From assembly GCF_902506655.1 (NCBI RefSeq), contig NZ_LR734815.1:1-64000 (forward strand): a stretch of 64,000 nucleotides of DNA, written 5' to 3'. Shown piece after piece: positions 1 to 10,765 of the stretch (position 1 is the stretch's first letter; each line of letters begins with the position of its first letter). Source of the DNA: Marinoscillum sp. 108. Lineage in GTDB: Bacteria > Bacteroidota > Bacteroidia > Cytophagales > Cyclobacteriaceae. The position numbers and the translations under genes were made by a program. A model generated the notes under the pieces. The model was given only the letters and a program-made list of their open reading frames with translations, did not search any database and had not been told where the DNA came from.

Positions 1-3000
1 TCCATTGGCTACATCTACTTCACCAATCACAAAACCGGTTACTACCTCACCAAAGTCTACGGTAACATTGTAAGGGGTCGTACTGTTGACTGCTGCTGGT
101 TGTCCACTGATCACTACACCAGGGGCAACAAGATCTTCTGTGATTATTTGCTGCGCTGTAGTTGTACAACCATTATCAGGATCAGTGATAGTCACCGTAT
201 AAGTGCCTGGATCACTTACAGTGGCTGTTGCAGTCGCCGCTCCTGAATCGATCGTGCCATCACCTGTCGTCCACGCATAAGTCAAATTAGTGGTTCCACT
301 GTTGTCTGTGGCACTCGCTGTAAGGTCAGCAGTGGTTGTCGTAGTGGATAATATAGTAGTAGTAGTGGTAATATCTGCGCCGCTAGGCGCTGAAGTATTG
401 GCCAAATTAATTGGTCCGGCTACTACATTAGATTCACATCCCGTTGTTGGGTTAGTTATGCTCAAATTAGTATAAGCCCCATTATTCAAGCCGGAAATAG
501 ATATTCCTGAAGCTGTTGCAGTTATCGACCTGGTCGATTGGGCTACACCATTAAAAGAAAAGTCTACATCATAAGTACCGGATGTTACACCAGTCAAAAC
601 AATAGCCCCATTCGGGGAAACGCAATCCGTAGGTTGTGTATGCGTTCCTTCTGCAATTGTTGCTGTTGTCGGGTCACTTAAGGTCACATCAATGTTTTCG
701 ACTGAAGTTTTTGAATTAACCGTAATGGTAATGTCATTATAGGTTCCTGCAGACAGTCCACTTATGGTAGCATTTCCAGATCCATCGACCACCACACCAC
801 TAAAACTTGCAGTACCTACCCCATCGTGATAGTCTAGTGAGTAAGTTCCAGCCGCAACATCAGTAAAAGTCAAAGCGATTGACCCGTCTGTACCTCCACA
901 AGTAGACGGATTGGAGGGTGTACTACTCGTAATAGATGGAGTAGGTATTACCGGATCGGTCAATACCACATCAATATCAGCTACCGAAGTACAACTGTTA
1001 TGGGTGATCGAAATGTTGTTATAAGTACCTTCAGTCAATCCGGAAATAGTAGCAGATCCTGAAGTAATAGTCACACCAGTGAACGTCTGCGCACTTGGAG
1101 CTCCATCTTCATAGTCTAATGTATACGAACCATTCGGAACACCAGTAATTGTCAGGATTATTTGACCATCTGCTCCTCCAGGGGTTGTTGGATTGGATGA
1201 AGAGATAAGTGAAACGGTTGGTTTAGTCGGATTTGTTAAAATAACGTCTGGAAACTCCGCACTCAAACAGCCCAGATATGTTAGACTCAGGTTATTATAG
1301 GTGCCTGCCCCAGTATTAATTGTTGCCAAATTAGATGAAATGGCAACATTTGAAAAGCTTCCGCCATCGTAATCAATGGCATAATTTCCATTAGCCACTC
1401 CAGTAAATGTCAGATTTATAGAGCCGTTACCTCCGCACGCAGTTGGGTTGGTTTTTGTCGCTGCAATAGTATGTGTCGACGGATCCGAAAGCGTAACATC
1501 CGGATTTTCGTCTGTAGTACACCCAGTGGTCGCATCCGTAATATTTAAATTGAGATAGTTACCCGCAGATGCCGGTACTGATGCGGTATTAGAATTTACC
1601 ACGACAGGAGAAAAACTCCCGCCATCATAATTGATCGCATAGGTGGTACCATCCGCGACTCCTGTAAAAGTGAAATTAATAGTGCCTGTCCCCCCACATG
1701 CCGATGGATTGGCGCTACCAGAAACAGCTATCGTCGGATTAGGGTCACTAATGGTGACTGGTCCGATACTATTGGATTTACATTCTGTTACCGTGGGTGT
1801 AATGGTGATATTTGTGTAAAGTCCGGCATCCAGCCCCGTTAGTAAAATCTCACCAGTAAAAATATCGCCATCTGCAGTTTTGGTGGTAAATACGCCATCA
1901 TCTAGGTAATTGATATCGTACGTAACTACAGAACCTGTAATCGAACTAGTCAATACCATATTTCCTGTAGATGCACCACAAGTAGCTGGCATAGTCACTG
2001 AACCTAAGGTCAACACCGGTGAAGCTGCATTGGTCAGCACAACAGGACCTGCTATTACATTTCCACAGGTCAAGGTAATTGCTGTTCCCGTAATCGAAAT
2101 ATCAGAGTATTCCCCCGGGCCTAAACCACCAATAGCAATTTCTCCGGATCCATTTGCCGTAGGGGTAGTTGTCGCGGCGGCAATCCCATCTACCTTGTAA
2201 TCCAAAGTGTAGGTTTGCCCATTGCTTAACCCTGAAAGCGTGATGATTCCATCAGGTGAAGGACAATTTGACGGTTGTTGAGTAATGACATGGGTTAAAT
2301 TGATTTCTTCTGGAGATACTGCGATGGTTCCAACCGTCACCTTACAGGTACCAGCCCCAATTCTCGAAGCGATCAAACTAATAGAGGTCACACTTGCGTC
2401 AATGGCATAGGTGGTAAGGCTAAGGGCAGTACCATCGCCCAATGAAGCTGGGCCGACACCATTCTCATTCTGATCCTGCAATTCGTAAATGATCAAATTT
2501 TCGGTAGTACTTACCGAAAAATCAATTGTTTCTCCTGCACAAATAGTGGTGGCCGAGGTGGCTGCAAAGGTCATGGTGTTATCCGGTAATTGACAAAGTA
2601 CCACTTCCCCCGCAGAATGGGCGCTTTCACAAAGTGAACCGGATTGGGACGTCACTGTAACTGTGGCCCCGGCATACAATACATCGTAACCTGTGACACT
2701 TGCAGCATTTAAATCAGTAATGGTCCATGCATTTGAACTCACCGTACCCGTAAATCCATCTACAATATCTCCATCCAGATATAGATAAATTGTAGCTCCA
2801 TCAGCTAGAGAACTCGTCCCTGAAATGCTTGCATCTCCTCTTCTGATTTCATTCGGTGTGGCTGGGTTTGTGATCGCCAATGACGCATCCACCGTTTGAC
2901 TTTGAATCTGAATTTCGGTGGAATAAGCACTCACTGTTTCCCCAGACCCTGTTGCTGTAGCTACTACATAATCACCCTCATTTATCGTAATACTACTTAA

Positions 3001-4878
3001 TGTCCAGGATGAACCTGTAGTACTTGGTATGCTCCCTACGAGCGTATAACCACTTCCTGAAGTAGTACTGGAATAAACATCTATTTTTGTGCCAGCACCT
3101 GATGCTGTCACTCCCGAAATTTCTGAAATAGATCCACCCGAGGGTGCACAGTAATCCCCCACAAATGTTGGAACAGCTGATTGGACAGGGGCAGCTGTTA
3201 CCACTACATCACCCGATTCGGCTGGGCATAAAGAGGTCTGAGTTGCGTAAACCGAAACTACCTGACCTGCAGTAAGTGTGGGTAATGCGAGAGAATAGGA
3301 GGTTGTTCCTGTAGTAGTAAAGGTAGTTCCCGTTGCAGCTCCATCAATATACAACTCGACTGTTGCGTTACTTGCTTTTGTACCAGTGATTGAAGTTGTT
3401 GTGGTGAGTATTGTCGTTTGTGTTATTGTAGGAGTTGTTGTCGCACCTACACCCTGACATACGTAAGCTCGGGTTGATGCACATCCACTTCCCTGAACAA
3501 CTATATAGTAAACTCCATTGGGAACTGCAGAACCCTGATTAGCATCAACAGCTCCGGTATAGGTTCCGGACGCAGTTGTTACTACAGTAATAGGATTTTC
3601 ATTAGCAGCCCATTTTGATCCTGCAATCAAACTTCCCGTTGCATCATCGTATAATGACACGGTAAATGATGTGTTGGCAGCATCAGTAAGGGAAAAATTA
3701 ACCCCGCTTCCATTACCTGTAACAGATAATGTGTGTGCCGGATTGGCACAAGTAGCCCCGACAGTGGTGGGGTCGCAATTAGAATAAGAGGTTGATTTCT
3801 GTTTACTTGAAGTGGCCGCTGCCGCTGTGGCACTCACTTTCGCTGTGGCAGTAAATACTTCATTGGCTGCTGTTGCAGTTATCCCAGAGAGGGTCCAGAT
3901 CCCCCCCGAGGCTAAAGTGGTTCCTTGCGAAAGACCACCTCTAAATACCTCTATCGTTGCTCCATCTACTTCGGCAGTGGTTCCCGAAATAGAAGTCACA
4001 CCCACTCCGATTGGTCCGTCTATCAGTGGACAAGCTGCTCTTGGATTAATCTTTGTCCCGCCGCTTATGTCGTCCCCTGAGGTAGGAGGAAAAACATCTA
4101 TTAAATCTTGAAATAAGTCATCAGTTACACCTAAATCGTCATCAATACCACCCAAATCCGCCATTTTGAATCCGGTAGAATTTTTAGGTGCGATGGTGGT
4201 CCCTCCCACCATCCGTACTGGTGTGGAGCTACTGAAAGGCAAGTCAGCATAAGGCACATAGAAATCATAGAAATAGTCTGTCCCGCAGATTTCCGATCCC
4301 GCTATGGCCTTTTGGGCAAAATCAGCATAAGGTCTATCCACAGTACCATCTCCAATTTCAGTACTTGTGAGCGTGTTATTATTAATGTCATAGATGCTCA
4401 CTCCAAAATTAGTTCGCAAGGTGATTTCGTACTCAAACCCTGGATTACCCGAGACATAATGCGGATCAGATCCATTCCCAAAAAGCTGATCAGTATCCAC
4501 CAGGATGGTATATCCTTTTGAATTTTCTGCTGTACCGCCTAATCTGAACCTAAAGAAGAGATTTGTACCATCTGAATAGGTGTAAATTGTTTCGTCATCT
4601 TCCGACCTGACCAAATCGACGAACCCGCAGCTAGGACCCGCAGAGTTGTCACTTGACGGCTCTCCCGCTCCTACTACCGGTAGTGGCACATAAGGAATTT
4701 CACTCTCTGTTTCATCATCGACCATGAAGCCCTGGTCTGTTTCAGAAACATATCCGTCCAGGTTTGGATCGAGAACGGATTTACCAGCATTAGCAGGTTT
4801 ATAGATCAAGCCCTTGGTCTGAGCACTGGCCTGAAACATCACAAAAATGAGTAGCAAAAGGATAATTATTCTTTTCAT
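1..4878 (-). CDS. Giant SprB-type repeat surface adhesin (N-terminal part; 3' end beyond window)
   Basis: An open frame of 1626 codons runs from an ATG at 4878 to base 1 without a stop in the stretches checked, so the C-terminus lies outside the window. Residues 1-19 form a signal peptide (hydrophobic run ending in QASA). Residues ~20-270 form a globular domain, possibly CBM9-like, with the segment [11 protein letters not shown]. Residues ~280-860 hold Ig-like modules. Residues ~860-1500 hold tandem SprB-type repeats with recurrent [11 protein letters not shown]-like and GTYNNISIT-like motifs and paired cysteines. A final Ig-like module near the window edge carries the motif [12 protein letters not shown]. 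SprB-family proteins are T9SS-exported filamentous adhesins used in gliding and attachment. The gene lies 118 bp downstream of a PorE-like OmpA gene and is probably co-transcribed. The exact role and a C-terminal sorting domain cannot be checked here. Confidence 0.85.
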   Translation of the reverse strand, partial: MKRIIILLLLIFVMFQASAQTKGLIYKPANAGKSVLDPNLDGYVSETDQGFMVDDETESEIPYVPLPVVGAGEPSSDNSAGPSCGFVDLVRSEDDETIYTYSDGTNLFFRFRLGGTAENSKGYTILVDTDQLFGNGSDPHYVSGNPGFEYEITLRTNFGVSIYDINNNTLTSTEIGDGTVDRPYADFAQKAIAGSEICGTDYFYDFYVPYADLPFSSSTPVRMVGGTTIAPKNSTGFKMADLGGIDDDLGVTDDLFQDLIDVFPPTSGDDISGGTKINPRAACPLIDGPIGVGVTSISGTTAEVDGATIEVFRGGLSQGTTLASGGIWTLSGITATAANEVFTATAKVSATAAAATSSKQKSTSYSNCDPTTVGATCANPAHTLSVTGNGSGVNFSLTDAANTSFTVSLYDDATGSLIAGSKWAANENPITVVTTASGTYTGAVDANQGSAVPNGVYYIVVQGSGCASTRAYVCQGVGATTTPTITQTTILTTTTSITGTKASNATVELYIDGAATGTTFTTTGTTSYSLALPTLTAGQVVSVYATQTSLCPAESGDVVVTAAPVQSAVPTFVGDYCAPSGGSISEISGVTASGAGTKIDVYSSTTSGSGYTLVGSIPSTTGSSWTLSSITINEGDYVVATATGSGETVSAYSTEIQIQSQTVDASLAITNPATPNEIRRGDASISGTSSLADGATIYLYLDGDIVDGFTGTVSSNAWTITDLNAASVTGYDVLYAGATVTVTSQSGSLCESAHSAGEVVLCQLPDNTMTFAATSATTICAGETIDFSVSTTENLIIYELQDQNENGVGPASLGDGTALSLTTYAIDASVTSISLIASRIGAGTCKVTVGTIAVSPEEINLTHVITQQPSNCPSPDGIITLSGLSNGQTYTLDYKVDGIAAATTTPTANGSGEIAIGGLGPGEYSDISITGTAITLTCGNVIAGPVVLTNAASPVLTLGSVTMPATCGASTGNMVLTSSITGSVVTYDINYLDDGVFTTKTADGDIFTGEILLTGLDAGLYTNITITPTVTECKSNSIGPVTISDPNPTIAVSGSANPSACGGTGTINFTFTGVADGTTYAINYDGGSFSPVVVNSNTASVPASAGNYLNLNITDATTGCTTDENPDVTLSDPSTHTIAATKTNPTACGGNGSINLTFTGVANGNYAIDYDGGSFSNVAISSNLATINTGAGTYNNLSLTYLGCLSAEFPDVILTNPTKPTVSLISSSNPTTPGGADGQIILTITGVPNGSYTLDYEDGAPSAQTFTGVTITSGSATISGLTEGTYNNISITHNSCTSVADIDVVLTDPVIPTPSITSSTPSNPSTCGGTDGSIALTFTDVAAGTYSLDYHDGVGTASFSGVVVDGSGNATISGLSAGTYNDITITVNSKTSVENIDVTLSDPTTATIAEGTHTQPTDCVSPNGAIVLTGVTSGTYDVDFSFNGVAQSTRSITATASGISISGLNNGAYTNLSITNPTTGCESNVVAGPINLANTSAPSGADITTTTTILSTTTTTADLTASATDNSGTTNLTYAWTTGDGTIDSGAATATATVSDPGTYTVTITDPDNGCTTTAQQIITEDLVAPGVVISGQPAAVNSTTPYNVTVDFGEVVTGFVIGEVDVANG

Positions 4879-4996
4879 AGTTGGTGTGTATCTCTGGTAA
4901 AGATGCTTTCTTTGAAGCGCTCTTACAGATGGTTTTCGCTGGAATGCCATTTTTTAGAGTTCGAATTATCAGAACGCACTGTAAAACTCTCGCAGC

Positions 4997-7132
4997 CTAC
5001 AGAATCTTAATCTCTGTTCTGCGGTTTTCCTGATGTTCCTCGGCTGAACAGTTCACACCATTTACGCAACGATTGACCGGTTTGGATTCCCCATAACCTT
5101 TCGGAGTGATCCTTGTTTTGTCGATTCCCTGATTGATCAGGTACTGAGTAGCAGACTCTGCCCGCTTCTGAGAGAGTCGCAGATTATAAGCATCCGATCC
5201 TCGTGAGTCAGTGTGCGAACCGAGCTCGATTTTGAGGTGGGGATTGTCAGTCATGAAGCCTACCACTTTGTCCAGCTCCACCTCAGATTCCGCCCTCAAA
5301 TCAGCACTGTTTACATCATAATAGATATGATCCAAGCGAATACTCTCCCCTACCACCACTTTCTTTAGACGCACCACATGTTCACCCTGCCCTTTGTAGT
5401 CACCAGATACCTGAAAGGTGTCACGCTTGGAGTAAAATCCATCTGCGGCAGCAAACAATTCATAAGTTTCTCCGGGTGTGACTTCATAAACATGCTCACT
5501 TTTCGAAGGCTGAAGCGTCTTATGAGCGTCAATCGATTTTAAGTAATACACAGCCTGGGCGATTTCCTGGCCCGACTCATCCAATATTTTGATCTCCAAA
5601 TCAGGTACAAAAAGGAATAATTCTATTTTCTTGGTGCCTTTAAAATCAGGGTCGATATGAATCCTGAGGCTATCCTGAACCAGTAACCCACTTTTAACCG
5701 GAAAAGCTATTAACGTACCTGTATAGGTTGAATTGATAGAGAAGGTATTGGACATTCCGGTATTCACAGACTCAAAAACCCTACCCAGAGAGTCTAGAAA
5801 TATAACATTTGATCCATCCACAGGCGCACCGCTGATAAGATCCTTAACCACTCCCGAAAGTGTATAAAACTGAGACTGAAATGAATAAATATCATCATTT
5901 CCCATACGATCCGATGAAAAATATCCACTACTTAATGTTTCATCGGTGATTAGTCCAAAATCATCCTGGCTACTGTTAATTGGTGCTCCCAGGTTTACCG
6001 GTTTCCCGGAATCACCCCAGGGATTGATAACAAACACATCCAATCCACCAAGCCCAGGCCAAAAATCGCTGGCAAAATAAAGTCTCTCCCCCTCAAGGAA
6101 CGGGAACATTTCGTTTCCTTGTGTATTAATCCTTTCACCAAGATTGGCAGGCACTGACCAACCAGAATCCTGAGCTACAGAAAAGTATAAGTCAGTGCCA
6201 CCATAACCTCCAGGTATGTCAGAAGCGAAAATGAGTGTGTTTCCGCTAGGATTTATCGTCGGGTGACCAAAAGAATAACTCGTGATATTGTGTTCGAAGG
6301 GTTGTATATCAAGCCAAGACTCATCCTCGGAACGAGTGGCAAAATAAAGCTGGAGTTTAGAAATCCCATCCTCCTGTCTGCCAAGCTTGTTCTTGATCAC
6401 ATGATTTCTGGTGAATACGATCTTTTGGTCATTATCATAGAGTTGACCGGGACCTTCATGATACGCACCGTTTAAGTCAGCAATGGGCTTAACATCATCC
6501 AAAGAATCACCAGGACTAAAGCTATAGAAATTCAGAAACTCAGTGGCGTCCCAGCTAAAATTGAAATCGATCCATCTATTCTTTTGCCTTGCCGATAAAT
6601 AAGCTATACGATCACCATAATACATGGGACCAAAATCGCTCCTCTTGCTATTTATGTCTAAGCTGGTCACTTTATACAGCATACTGCTTGCAAAAAACTC
6701 GTCTAACCTGGCTAAAGACTCGGCTCTGAAATCCCGTGCCTTTCCCTCATTTAACTTTCTAAGTACCTCGGCTGTCTCTTCATATTTGGCATTTTTGCTG
6801 AGCTGCTGAGCCAGAGCATAGTAAATATCGTCTGATTGAGCACTGTCAGTCTCCACCAACTTCTTGAGCCAACGCTCTGCTTCCACAGAATTATTTAGCT
6901 TCAAATAACACCTGGCAATCTGGCTAATTATCTCTATCTGTGTGGAATCCTGTAAGAATGACTCCATGTATAAGTTCTTGGCATTGACATAGCTAAACTT
7001 GTCAAATTCCAAACCTGCTCTTCTGTTGACATTGAGAATAGGAAGATTCTGAGCCTGAGCAAAATCATTGAGAATAAATAAGACAAGAATAAATAATAAT
7101 CTGCGGGTTCCCTGGTTGGATATTGAACTCAT
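4997..7132 (-). CDS. PorE-like OmpA family protein (TPR, PD40 propeller, OmpA)
   Basis: This 711-residue envelope protein has a signal peptide (residues 1-27, ending in AQA). TPR-like helices follow at ~30-145, then PD40/WD40-like propeller blades at ~150-415 with repeated YFASDFWPGLGGLDVF-type segments. A carboxypeptidase-regulatory-like beta domain occupies ~425-500. The C-terminal OmpA domain (~595-711) contains the peptidoglycan-binding motif SHTDSRGSDAYNLRLSQKRA and ends in NRRTEIKIL. This architecture matches PorE of the Porphyromonas type IX secretion system and many relatives coupled to SprB-like adhesins. It probably anchors an outer-membrane or T9SS-linked assembly to peptidoglycan. 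Its position directly upstream of the giant adhesin gene supports a joint role. A paralogue lies at 8768-10765. Domain calls are confident; the link to this adhesin is inferred. Confidence 0.85.
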   Translation of the reverse strand: MSSISNQGTRRLLFILVLFILNDFAQAQNLPILNVNRRAGLEFDKFSYVNAKNLYMESFLQDSTQIEIISQIARCYLKLNNSVEAERWLKKLVETDSAQSDDIYYALAQQLSKNAKYEETAEVLRKLNEGKARDFRAESLARLDEFFASSMLYKVTSLDINSKRSDFGPMYYGDRIAYLSARQKNRWIDFNFSWDATEFLNFYSFSPGDSLDDVKPIADLNGAYHEGPGQLYDNDQKIVFTRNHVIKNKLGRQEDGISKLQLYFATRSEDESWLDIQPFEHNITSYSFGHPTINPSGNTLIFASDIPGGYGGTDLYFSVAQDSGWSVPANLGERINTQGNEMFPFLEGERLYFASDFWPGLGGLDVFVINPWGDSGKPVNLGAPINSSQDDFGLITDETLSSGYFSSDRMGNDDIYSFQSQFYTLSGVVKDLISGAPVDGSNVIFLDSLGRVFESVNTGMSNTFSINSTYTGTLIAFPVKSGLLVQDSLRIHIDPDFKGTKKIELFLFVPDLEIKILDESGQEIAQAVYYLKSIDAHKTLQPSKSEHVYEVTPGETYELFAAADGFYSKRDTFQVSGDYKGQGEHVVRLKKVVVGESIRLDHIYYDVNSADLRAESEVELDKVVGFMTDNPHLKIELGSHTDSRGSDAYNLRLSQKRAESATQYLINQGIDKTRITPKGYGESKPVNRCVNGVNCSAEEHQENRRTEIKIL

Positions 7133-7177
7133 GGCTGAAAGATATGAGTTAATGCTATGATTAAAAACACTGCGAAC

Positions 7178-7291
7178 CGGTTATTCATCGGACTGCTCCC
7201 TACCAATGGGCTTACATAGTAACAAACAGTGGTAGGCCATGAAAAGAGCGCACAGCCAATGATAACCGAGCCATCATTACCAAACGGCTGT
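7178..7291 (-). other. Structured intergenic region with two competing hairpins
   Basis: Two inverted-repeat sets overlap here. Set A pairs ACAGCC (7252-7257) with GGCTGT (7286-7291), and AATGAT (7258-7263) with ATCATT (7273-7278). It sits right at the stop of the DUF2200 gene. Set B pairs CGGTTATTCAT (7178-7188, one bulge) with ATGATAACCG (7259-7268). It encloses a perfect 7-bp hairpin, CCTACCA (7199-7205) with TGGTAGG (7230-7236). Sets A and B share bases 7259-7263, so they exclude each other. On the minus strand A would form first, as a terminator or attenuator ahead of the OmpA gene. There is no U tract, so ordinary termination is uncertain. Confidence 0.4.
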
Positions 7292-7656
7292 CAGGAAGCG
7301 CGAAGAATTTTTTCCATTTTCTTACCCTTTGCCAACTCATCTACCAGCTTGTCTAAGTAGCGCACCTGCTGGGTAAGAGTATTCTCAATTTCCTCCACCC
7401 TATAGCCACAGATCACCCCTTTGATGAGGTGGGCGTTGGGGTTCAAAGTGGCCGTCTGAAAGAATGTTTCAAAGGTTACCTTTTCCTCAATGAGTGCGTT
7501 CAGCTTGGCTTCATCATAGCCAGTTAGCCATTCAATCACCTGATGCAATTCATCCTTGGTTCGACCCTTTTTCTCCACCTTGGTGATGTAATGAGGATAA
7601 ACTGAAGCGAAGGTCATTTTTGCTATGCGTTCATCGTGATGTGCTGTACTACTCAT
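7291..7656 (-). CDS. DUF2200 domain protein
   Basis: This 121-residue cytoplasmic protein matches the DUF2200 family over its full length. The conserved opening [18 protein letters not shown] is followed by [11 protein letters not shown] and IEWLTGYD, with the central core [20 protein letters not shown]. There is no signal peptide or membrane segment. Members are small, widespread in bacteria, and of unknown function. The gene sits 43 bp downstream of the SDR oxidoreductase on the same strand, so co-transcription is likely, but no functional link can be read from the sequence. The start [16 protein letters not shown] matches the family's usual beginning. Confidence 0.85.
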   Translation of the reverse strand: MSSTAHHDERIAKMTFASVYPHYITKVEKKGRTKDELHQVIEWLTGYDEAKLNALIEEKVTFETFFQTATLNPNAHLIKGVICGYRVEEIENTLTQQVRYLDKLVDELAKGKKMEKILRAS

Positions 7657-7699
7657 AACATTATACTTTAAGTTGAATAAATGTATCCATCAACCAGCT

Positions 7700-8602
7700 T
7701 TACTCCCACTTCAGGTATTTCTGCCAGTGATGTTGTTCTTTGAATCCTAGTACCTCCCGGATTTTTCGATTGGAAAACAAGGCCTCATGCCCCACCAATT
7801 CCCGTGTAACCGGCACTCCAGGAAAAAACCTTTCTGCCAACTCTTTACTAGGAATAATGGCGCCATTGTGATCGTTTCCGGCATTGAAAACCTGATAACC
7901 CAGGCCGTCCTTTTTCAGACATAAATCCACAATCTGTCCCAGATCACGGGCATCAATATAGCAGAACGCATTCCTGCGCCGCACTTCGGGTTTTTTTAAA
8001 TACGCAGGAAAAAGTTCAGCGTATTCGTGAGGTTCAATCACATTGCCGATGCGTAGGGCATAAATATCAAAGCCTGACCGGCGCTGGAAGGCACGGGCAG
8101 TCTTCTCATTGACCACCTTGGATAAGCCATAGCTATCCATGGGGTCCACATCATAGTCCTCATCCAGCGGTAGTGAATGAGGGTTAGTCTGACCGTCAGA
8201 AAAACAAACACCATAAGTCGTCTCTGACGAAGCAATCACAATCTTCTCTATACCAAGCTTTACAGCGGCTTCTATCACATGGTAAGTACCCATGGTGTTC
8301 ACCCTGAAAGTTTCATTGTCTGGATGGATGAGAATACGCGGTACCGCAGCAAAATGTACCACAGCATCAAACTTAGGAACACCACCGCCCGGCTCCAGTT
8401 CATCCAGCCCGGCATACGAACTCATGGCGTTAAACATTTGCCCGGAATCTGTAATGTCAGCAATCAGATTGTCCACCCCGGGGTGGTCCAATGGCCTGAG
8501 GTCTACATTCAACACCCGGTGTCCCTGATCCAGTAAATATGGTATCACATGCTTTCCGGCTTTACCCGATCCTCCGGTGAAAAATATACGTTTCTTAGTC
8601 AT
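7700..8602 (-). CDS. Extended SDR NAD(P)-dependent epimerase/dehydratase family oxidoreductase
   Basis: This 300-residue cytoplasmic protein has the Rossmann motif FTGGSGKAGKHV (residues ~8-19, GxxGxxG type) and the acidic NAD-binding end of beta-2 at VDLRPLD. It also carries the NAD-contact segment VHFAAVP and the catalytic pair YGLSK (YxxxK, ~residue 153), with S/T in ASSETTYG. The C-terminal half (NVIEPHEY, FCYIDARDLGQIVDLC) forms the substrate lobe of the UDP-hexose epimerase superfamily. I recall close relatives across Proteobacteria annotated only as NAD(P)-dependent oxidoreductases. A uronate or sugar-nucleotide substrate is possible given the nearby uronate operon, but unproven. The gene starts 12 bp after the microprotein at 8615-8725. 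The ATG at 8602 follows GGAG closely. Confidence 0.8.
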   Translation of the reverse strand: MTKKRIFFTGGSGKAGKHVIPYLLDQGHRVLNVDLRPLDHPGVDNLIADITDSGQMFNAMSSYAGLDELEPGGGVPKFDAVVHFAAVPRILIHPDNETFRVNTMGTYHVIEAAVKLGIEKIVIASSETTYGVCFSDGQTNPHSLPLDEDYDVDPMDSYGLSKVVNEKTARAFQRRSGFDIYALRIGNVIEPHEYAELFPAYLKKPEVRRRNAFCYIDARDLGQIVDLCLKKDGLGYQVFNAGNDHNGAIIPSKELAERFFPGVPVTRELVGHEALFSNRKIREVLGFKEQHHWQKYLKWE

Positions 8603-8614
8603 GCATCTCCTGAA

Positions 8615-8725
8615 TTAATAGAGAAGCAACTTACTCACCAGTAAAAATAAAGCCAAGGTTATCAGGAAATAAAGCGAAACATGGGTTCCGTCGGTTATGG
8701 GCACACCAAAGATATAATTGCGCAT
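8615..8725 (-). CDS. Candidate 36-residue single-pass membrane microprotein
   Basis: An ATG at 8725 opens a 37-codon frame ending in TAA at 8615. The peptide begins MRNYIFGVPITDGTHVS and continues as one hydrophobic helix rich in L, F, I and V, ending KLLLY. A soluble N-terminus of ~17 residues followed by one membrane segment is what can be seen. It occupies most of the gap between the OmpA gene (8768) and the SDR gene (8602), on the same strand and 12 bp ahead of the SDR start. Alternatives are a membrane-protein fragment left by a deletion, or a chance frame. The ordered amphipathic-then-hydrophobic layout and tight spacing favour a real small gene. I do not recognise a family. Confidence 0.5.
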   Translation of the reverse strand: MRNYIFGVPITDGTHVSLYFLITLALFLLVSKLLLY

Positions 8726-8767
8726 ACTTCACAAACCGACAGGCCTTGGTAATGAGTCAGATAACGA

Positions 8768-10765
8768 TCACTCAATCCCAATGATCAAAAATTCTGTTCT
8801 TCTATTCATCTGATGCTCCGCCTCAGAGCACTCTCTTCCAGTGCAATCAACCACGGGTCGGGTAGCGCCATACCCCTGAGGAATGAGTTGCTTATCAGCT
8901 ACCCCTTGTGAGATCAGGTAATCAAATGCGGCATTCACACGCATCTGAGACAGATTGAGATTATACTCATCACCTGCGCGACTATCCGTGTGTGAACTCA
9001 TCTCCACTACCACCCTAGGGTGGTCCAGTAAAAAGCCTTTGAGTTTGTCGAGTTCTGTCACAGCCTCTGGTCTCAGGCCATACTTATCCAGGTCGTAGTA
9101 GATTGGTTGAACCCTAAAATCCATACCCATATAGTCTTCATGCACATTGAGGCCTATATCCGCACCAGGCAAATTGGCCAGAGAATCATACATGCGTAGC
9201 AATGCATCTATGGCAATTGGAAACTTCATTTTCACAGATGGCTCCTGGTGCAGCCTGATGATGACATCAGCTTTATAATCAGAACCCACCAATACCTCTT
9301 CCGACAACAAATAGCCAAATTTCCCGGATTTCACCGCCCACACCACACCAGAAAGTATGGGCATTTCAAAAGCTCCATCCGAATCCGATCTGGTGTATAT
9401 TTCGGTCTGGCTGACGGTATCCAGCAAGAAAACATCTGCCTGAACAATGGGCTGCCCTGTTCGGGCATCCAGTACAAAGCCTCTCCTTTCACCCTCACTT
9501 CTTGTAAATGAAAACTCATAGACGTCATCTCTATAGGCATCTATTCTGGCTGAGGTAAAATACCCATGACTGAAATCATCATTGGCCACCAGGCCAAAGT
9601 CATCACGTGAGCTATTGATAGGATACCCAACGTTGACAGCCTCACCCGTTGGTTCGTAATCTGAGCTAAGATCAATTGAAAAGATATCCAGGCCGCCAAG
9701 GCCGCCCATTCCATCTGAGGCAAAGAAGAGCCTTTGACCCACAAGGGTAGGAAACATCTCCCGCCCTTCAGAATTCACTGACAATCCAAGATTCTTAGGA
9801 GTCATCCACTTACCCTCTTCTTTATACGAAATATAGAGGTCAGTCTCGCCAGCTCCGCCGGGCATGTCTGAGGTAAAAATCATTATACTCCCTTCATCAT
9901 TCAGTGCTGGATGCCCTACGGAGTAGCTGTCCGAATTGTGCTCATACGGGGTTATGCTTTCCCATTGTTGCTTCTGCTCGTTATAGGTCGAAAAGTAAAT
10001 TTTGAGCCGAGTCACTCCCTCATCATCCCGCTTGATTCGCTTGCCACTGAAGTTGTTTCGGGTAAAGGCTATTCGGGTATCTCCATCGTAAAAATCAGCA
10101 GGTCCTTCGTGGTATTTGCTCTTCAGACTCTCATGAAAGTAGGTAACCTCACCTGTAGCATTATTTAAATAAAACAAGTCCAAAAATCGGGATTCATCCC
10201 AATTGAAATCTACTTTCACCCACTCCCTATCCAGCGTTCGGGAAGAAACAAACAGTAATCCTCCTCCATACATGACCGGGCTAAAATCAAGTCCCGGAGT
10301 ATTGCAATCGAGTCTTCTGATGGTATAGTTGGCTGAGTCTGTAAAAAAAGACGAAAGATGCTGTAGGGCATCAAGCTTAAGGGGTGTGCGCGCATCATCA
10401 CTGAGTGCATTCTTATAGTTTTCGTACCAATACTCGGCTTCCCGATAGTTGTTATTGCTCAAAAGAGCTTCAGCAAAATAGTAATGGTAAATAGGGTCGA
10501 TGTGGGGCTGATCGGCTACAGTCCTCAAGTAGCGCTCCACGCTATCGGGCAGGTTCAAGTAGCGATAGCAGTCGGCTATTCGCAAGGTGAGGCGCAGGCT
10601 ATCTTTGGTGTCTTTAAGTGTTTCCCGGTATAAATCCGCTGCTTTGGCATAAGAAAACTGCTCAAACGCCCTATCTGCTGCTCGCTCTGTACGAATGGTA
10701 ATCGTCTGTCCGGTTACCAGGATCGACATCACGCAAATAAAGGATAATGTTAAGATTGGTTTCAT
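8768..10765 (-). CDS. PorE-like OmpA family protein, second paralogue
   Basis: This 665-residue protein has the layout of the protein at 4997-7132. It has a signal peptide (residues 1-20, ending in TGQ), TPR-like helices at ~28-140, PD40 blades at ~145-410 (FASDGMGGLGGLDIFSI), a short carboxypeptidase-regulatory-like domain at ~420-500, and an OmpA domain at ~550-665. The last carries SSHTDSRAGDEYNLNLSQMR and ends NRRTEFLIIGIE. It should bind peptidoglycan and sit in the periplasm facing the outer membrane. Its ATG overlaps the stop of the propeller-sensor gene by 4 bp (ATGA at 10762-10765), so the two are translationally coupled. It is the last gene of a four-gene operon. Function beyond envelope anchoring is inferred from PorE and related T9SS partners. 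Confidence 0.85.
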   Translation of the reverse strand: MKPILTLSFICVMSILVTGQTITIRTERAADRAFEQFSYAKAADLYRETLKDTKDSLRLTLRIADCYRYLNLPDSVERYLRTVADQPHIDPIYHYYFAEALLSNNNYREAEYWYENYKNALSDDARTPLKLDALQHLSSFFTDSANYTIRRLDCNTPGLDFSPVMYGGGLLFVSSRTLDREWVKVDFNWDESRFLDLFYLNNATGEVTYFHESLKSKYHEGPADFYDGDTRIAFTRNNFSGKRIKRDDEGVTRLKIYFSTYNEQKQQWESITPYEHNSDSYSVGHPALNDEGSIMIFTSDMPGGAGETDLYISYKEEGKWMTPKNLGLSVNSEGREMFPTLVGQRLFFASDGMGGLGGLDIFSIDLSSDYEPTGEAVNVGYPINSSRDDFGLVANDDFSHGYFTSARIDAYRDDVYEFSFTRSEGERRGFVLDARTGQPIVQADVFLLDTVSQTEIYTRSDSDGAFEMPILSGVVWAVKSGKFGYLLSEEVLVGSDYKADVIIRLHQEPSVKMKFPIAIDALLRMYDSLANLPGADIGLNVHEDYMGMDFRVQPIYYDLDKYGLRPEAVTELDKLKGFLLDHPRVVVEMSSHTDSRAGDEYNLNLSQMRVNAAFDYLISQGVADKQLIPQGYGATRPVVDCTGRECSEAEHQMNRRTEFLIIGIE

